Positions 6,606 through 8,923 of a stretch of 8,923 bases of DNA are shown here, piece by piece; the first letter of the stretch is position 1; each line of letters starts with the position of its first letter. This DNA is from Pseudomonadota bacterium (GTDB lineage Bacteria; Pseudomonadota; Alphaproteobacteria; Rhizobiales; Kaistiaceae). The notes below the pieces were generated by a model. The model ran no database searches, was not told where the DNA came from, and was given only the letters and a program-made list of their open reading frames with translations. The stretch is from the NCBI GenBank assembly GCA_023392225.1, contig JAEVZM010000033.1:1-8923 (forward strand), given 5' to 3'. The translations under genes and the position numbers were made by a program.

Positions 6606-6811
6606 CGCGCCGCGTCCCGTGCGGCAAGTCCGGCGAGGCGCGCCGGAAGGCCGGCGATGATCGCGCGGCGCTCGTCCTCGCTGAAGCCGAGCCAGCCGCC
6701 GATCTCGGCCAGCGTCCGCCCGCAGCCCGCACACAGCCGGCTCTCGCGATCGATGACGCAGAGCTTGATGCAGGGCGTGGTCACGGGCGTGTGGCGCGGC
6801 GTTGCGTTCAT
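6602..6811 (-). CDS. DUF1289 family small four-cysteine protein
   Basis: A 69-residue protein of unknown function. Four cysteines, C14, C18, C27 and C30, form CxxxC-x8-CxxC in the stretch PCIKLCVID...LCAGCGRTL, which suggests binding of Zn or an Fe-S cluster; no ligand has been shown from this sequence. The rest, GWLGFSEDERRAIIAGLPAR (40-59), is the family's typical helical tail. The start ATG 6811 is preferred because it begins just before the conserved part; no strong ribosome site precedes it. A GTG at 6856 in frame would overlap cobS by 20 nt. The cobS stop lies 25 bp upstream and the protease gene overlaps its end by four bases, so the three look like one operon. It has no known role in cobalamin synthesis. 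Confidence 0.85.
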   Translation of the reverse strand: MNATPRHTPVTTPCIKLCVIDRESRLCAGCGRTLAEIGGWLGFSEDERRAIIAGLPARLAGLAARDAAR

Positions 6812-6836
6812 CCGGGCGGCGGCGTCGATCTCGGTC

Positions 6837-7643
6837 TCAGGCGGCCGCGGCGACACCGACCAGGAAGGCGACGAGGGCGATCTGCTGGCAGGCGCCGAGC
6901 GTATCTCCTGTCCTTCCGCCGATCTCGCGATACGACAGCCGACCGAAGATATAGGTAGCGAGGGCGGCGAGGAGAATGCCCAAGAGCGCCGCGCCGAAGC
7001 TGATGGCGGGCCAGACCAGCGCGACGGCGATCACGATTCCGGCAATCAGCGCCGTCGCCGAGGCGTTCTGGTCGGGCGGTCCGGTCTCGTGGGCGAGGCC
7101 GGTGAGGCGCGCCGCCGGTAACTCCTGCCAGAAGCGGACGACGGCACCGCGCGATACCGCTTCCGCCGCGACCAGCACGAGGCCGGTGCGGAACGCGCCG
7201 TGGGGCAGGAGGCTCATCAGCACGCCGACGCGGAGGAGGATCGAGAACACCACCGCCGACACCCCGAATGTGCCGATGCGGCTGTCGTCCATGATCTCGA
7301 GCTTGCGCTCGGGGTCGCTGCCCCCGCCGAAGCCGTCGACGGTGTCGGCGAGGCCGTCCTCGTGCAGCGCGCCGGTGAAGATCATCGTCGCCATCACGGC
7401 GAGTGCCGCGGCGACCAGCGGCGGAATGTGCAGCCCGGCCGCGATCACCAGCGCAAGCCCGCCGACGGCGCCGACCAGCGCGCCGACCAGCGGGAAGGCA
7501 CGCGCCGCCCGCCTGAAGTCGGGACGAATGAATTCGGCGGCGAGCCAGATGGCTGGCAGCCGTGTCAGGAAGACGGTCGAGACCTTGAAATCCTCGATCA
7601 GCGCTTCCGCCTCGCCCCGCGGGACTGGCTCCTCCGGAGTCAT
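6837..7643 (-). CDS. cobS: Adenosylcobinamide-GDP ribazoletransferase (cobalamin synthase)
   Basis: Integral inner-membrane enzyme (CobS in enteric naming, CobV in Pseudomonas denitrificans naming) that joins alpha-ribazole or its phosphate to adenosylcobinamide-GDP, the last assembly step of the cobalamin nucleotide loop. The protein has 268 residues. The conserved acidic motif is GALHEDGLADTVDGFGGG (91-108), followed by DSRIGTFG (120-127) and GGRTGDTLGA (242-251). Hydrophobic segments lie at about 51-70, 75-91, 128-145, 152-165, 197-231 (two helices) and 253-268. The start is ATG 7643 with GAGG six bases upstream; a GTG at 7676 adds 11 unconserved residues. The gene is divergent from cobT, the partner that makes its ribazole substrate, and has a plausible promoter at 7688-7716. 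No cobalamin riboswitch fits in the leader. Confidence 0.94.
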   Translation of the reverse strand: MTPEEPVPRGEAEALIEDFKVSTVFLTRLPAIWLAAEFIRPDFRRAARAFPLVGALVGAVGGLALVIAAGLHIPPLVAAALAVMATMIFTGALHEDGLADTVDGFGGGSDPERKLEIMDDSRIGTFGVSAVVFSILLRVGVLMSLLPHGAFRTGLVLVAAEAVSRGAVVRFWQELPAARLTGLAHETGPPDQNASATALIAGIVIAVALVWPAISFGAALLGILLAALATYIFGRLSYREIGGRTGDTLGACQQIALVAFLVGVAAAA

Positions 7644-7687
7644 TTCCTGCCTCGCGACTCGCCCGGGTTGCGGCACAACAGCGGCGA

Positions 7688-7716
7688 GTTATAGAACCGC
7701 ACGGCCGATCGGCCAA
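7688..7716 (-). promoter_or_regulatory. Predicted sigma-70-type promoter of cobS
   Basis: On the minus strand, TTGGCC (7716-7711, four of six to consensus) is separated by exactly 17 bp from TATAAC (7693-7688, five of six). A transcript would start near 7681 and give a leader of about 38 nt before the cobS ATG. A perfect palindrome overlaps the -35 and spacer. No comparable promoter was visible for cobT. Confidence 0.42.
7703..7714. repeat. 12-bp palindrome in the cobS-cobT spacer
   Basis: GGCCGATCGGCC is a perfect inverted repeat overlapping the predicted cobS -35 element. A related CGCCGATCGC follows at 7721-7730. It could be an operator for an unknown regulator, but GC-rich palindromes of this size also arise by chance. 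Confidence 0.35.
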
Positions 7717-7767
7717 GAATCGCCGATCGCTATGCCCAGATCGTTGCAGCCCAGACCCCTCGGCCCC

Positions 7768-8790
7768 ATGACCTCGACCTCCGGAATCCCGTTCGACGAC
7801 ATCCGCGCGCTCGTGAAGGGGATGCCCGGCCCCGACGCCGGTGCCGTCGCCGCGGTCAGCGCCCGCGACGCGGTGCTCACCAAGCCGCCGGGCGCGCTCG
7901 GCCGGCTCGAGGAGATCGTTGCCTGGCTCGCCGCCTGGCAGGGCAAGGCGGTGCCCACGGTCGACAAGCCGGTGGTCGCGATCTTTGCCGGCAACCATGG
8001 CGTCGCGGCGCGCGGTGTCTCGGCCTACCCGCCGGCGGTGACGCAGCAGATGGTCGACAACTTCGCCGCCGGCGGCGCCGCCATCAACCAGATCTGCCTT
8101 GCCCAGGATCTCGGGCTGAAGGTGCTCGACCTCGCCCTGGAGCTGCCCACCGGCGACATCACGCAGGGCCCGGCGATGGACGAGACCGACTGCGCCCGCA
8201 CAATGGCCTTCGGCATGGAGGCGGTCGCCGGCGGCCACGATCTCATCGCGATCGGCGAGATGGGCATCGGCAATACCACGGTCGCCGCGGCGCTCTACGC
8301 TGCCCTGTTCGGTGGCGATCCGGAGGATTGGGTCGGCCCTGGCACCGGCGTCGACGATGCGGGGCTGGCCCGGAAGCGCGCGGCGGTGGCTGCGGCCCTC
8401 GATACGCACAAGGGGCGGCTGTCCGACCCGCTCGAGGCGCTGCGTCGCGTCGGGGGGCGCGAGATCGCGGCGATGGCCGGAGCGATCGTCGCCGCACGCC
8501 ACGAGCGCGTGCCGGTGATCGTCGACGGCTATGTCGCCACCTCGGCGGCGGCGGTGCTGTTCGCGATGGACCCGGGAGCCGTCGACCACTGTCTGTTCGG
8601 CCACGTCTCGGCAGAGCCCGCCCATGCCCGGGCGCTGGCGCGCATGGACAAGGCGCCACTGCTCGACCTCGGCATGCGGCTCGGCGAGGGCACCGGCGCG
8701 GCGCTTGCCGCCGGCATCGTCAAGGCGGCGGCCGCCTGCCATTCCGGCATGGCGACCTTCGCTCAGGCAGGCGTCAGCAACCGCTCGTAA
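7768..8790 (+). CDS. cobT: Nicotinate-nucleotide-dimethylbenzimidazole phosphoribosyltransferase
   Basis: Transfers phosphoribose from nicotinate mononucleotide to 5,6-dimethylbenzimidazole, giving alpha-ribazole 5'-phosphate for the lower ligand of cobalamin (CobT in enteric naming, CobU in Pseudomonas denitrificans naming); cytoplasmic. The 340 residues match the usual length. Motifs in order are LTKPPGALGRLEEI (37-50), IFAGNHGVAARGVSAYP (72-88), the glycine-rich GEMGIGNTT (163-171), VDGYVATSAA (252-261) and LGEGTGAAL (305-313), with the catalytic glutamate at E307. The N-terminus MTSTSGIPFDDIRAL resembles rhizobial CobT proteins, which favours ATG 7768; ATG 7732 would add 12 residues. No Shine-Dalgarno is clear at either. 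The frame stays open far upstream across cobS, which is only a GC-rich shadow. Divergent from cobS, its downstream pathway partner. Confidence 0.95.
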   Translation: MTSTSGIPFDDIRALVKGMPGPDAGAVAAVSARDAVLTKPPGALGRLEEIVAWLAAWQGKAVPTVDKPVVAIFAGNHGVAARGVSAYPPAVTQQMVDNFAAGGAAINQICLAQDLGLKVLDLALELPTGDITQGPAMDETDCARTMAFGMEAVAGGHDLIAIGEMGIGNTTVAAALYAALFGGDPEDWVGPGTGVDDAGLARKRAAVAAALDTHKGRLSDPLEALRRVGGREIAAMAGAIVAARHERVPVIVDGYVATSAAAVLFAMDPGAVDHCLFGHVSAEPAHARALARMDKAPLLDLGMRLGEGTGAALAAGIVKAAAACHSGMATFAQAGVSNRS

Positions 8791-8829
8791 CGGTACGCCG
8801 GCAAAAAGCCTCAATGGCGTGGATTGAGA

Positions 8830-8850
8830 GCCCCGGGCGCGCCTCGGGGC
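8830..8850 (+). terminator. Hairpin downstream of cobT
   Basis: GCCCCG (8830-8835) pairs with CGGGGC (8845-8850) around a 9-nt loop, 39 bp after the cobT stop. The stem is all GC, but no U-tract follows, so intrinsic termination would be weak. It lies just before the next putative start codon. Confidence 0.35.
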
Positions 8851-8874
8851 CGCGACAGGATCGGGATTGCGGGA

Positions 8875-8923
8875 ATGGGCCAGGCGCCAATCGACAAGAA
8901 GACGGGCTTCAGCCACCTCATCG
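8875..8923 (+). CDS. Start of a further gene, truncated by window end; possibly diacylglycerol kinase-like
   Basis: An ATG at 8875 opens a frame that runs to the window edge: 16 complete codons, MGQAPIDKKTGFSHLI. A weak CGGGA at 8862-8866 lies eight bases upstream. The KKTGFSHLI stretch resembles the N-terminus of small DgkA-type diacylglycerol or undecaprenol kinases, which start with a short basic segment followed by a G-F-x-x-L-I pattern. Sixteen residues are too few to settle this, and the frame may be unrelated. Confidence 0.4.
   Translation, partial: MGQAPIDKKTGFSHLI

Noticed and set aside
6606..6734. Longer N-terminus of the aspartic protease overlapping DUF1289
   Set aside because: It reads an alternative frame of DUF1289; the GTGA overlap at 6602-6605 gives a natural start just before the first membrane helix.
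6976..7767. Upstream extension of the cobT frame across cobS
   Set aside because: The extra 264 residues are Ser/Ala/Pro-rich and antisense to cobS; the conserved CobT N-terminus begins at 7768.
7644..7767. Cobalamin riboswitch between cobS and cobT
   Set aside because: The 124-bp spacer is too short for the usual fold with a leader on either side, and no B12-box-like sequence was recognised.
8836..8843. GGCGCGCC palindrome as a regulatory site
   Set aside because: It is the loop of the hairpin after cobT and a common chance sequence at this GC content.
6808..8916. 702-residue open frame on the minus strand covering cobT and part of cobS
   Set aside because: It is antisense to cobT, has Arg/Gly/His-rich low-information composition and no recognisable motif; such frames are expected opposite GC-rich genes.

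Overview
The window is very GC-rich with dense coding, and every recognisable protein resembles those of Alphaproteobacteria. The best guess is a Hyphomicrobiales (Rhizobiales) chromosome. That rests on the FdsA-FdhD-FdsD arrangement, the CobT N-terminus and the cobS / DUF1289 / three-helix aspartyl-protease neighbourhood; the species cannot be named. I see no mobile elements, CRISPR arrays, tRNA or rRNA genes. It looks like core or conserved accessory chromosome.

Layout: (1) nt 1-3686, + strand: the 3' part of an NAD-dependent, molybdenum-containing formate dehydrogenase operon. It holds fdsA (5' end cut off by the window edge), the sulfurtransferase gene fdhD and the small delta subunit gene fdsD. 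The three are tightly packed (4-nt gap, then 11-nt overlap), and fdsG and fdsB would be expected just upstream. (2) nt 3705-4721: a divergent peroxide-defence pair, ohr (- strand) and ohrR (+ strand). The 126-bp AT-rich spacer between them carries three copies of a TTATCGCGATAA-like palindrome, probably the OhrR operators. (3) nt 4851-5846, + strand: dusA, tRNA-dihydrouridine synthase A. (4) nt 5853-7643, - strand: an operon-like run cobS, then a small four-cysteine DUF1289 protein, then a membrane-anchored retropepsin-like aspartic protease. (5) nt 7768-8790, + strand: cobT, divergent from cobS. CobT and CobS act in the nucleotide-loop end of cobalamin synthesis. (6) nt 8875-8923: probable first codons of a further + strand gene, cut by the window edge.

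How the parts work: FdsA oxidises formate to CO2 at a bis-MGD molybdenum centre and passes electrons along its Fe-S chain towards FdsB/FdsG and NAD+. FdhD sulfurates the cofactor, and FdsD is an accessory subunit. Ohr reduces organic hydroperoxides, and OhrR (one reactive Cys, C12) should release its operators on oxidation. CobT makes alpha-ribazole phosphate and CobS joins it to adenosylcobinamide-GDP. The DUF1289 and protease genes downstream of cobS have no established role in that pathway. I found no clearly new system. The most worthwhile leads are the triple palindrome of the ohr/ohrR switch, the one-Cys OhrR, the uncharacterised DUF1289-protease pair behind cobS, and a perfect palindrome overlapping the predicted cobS promoter.
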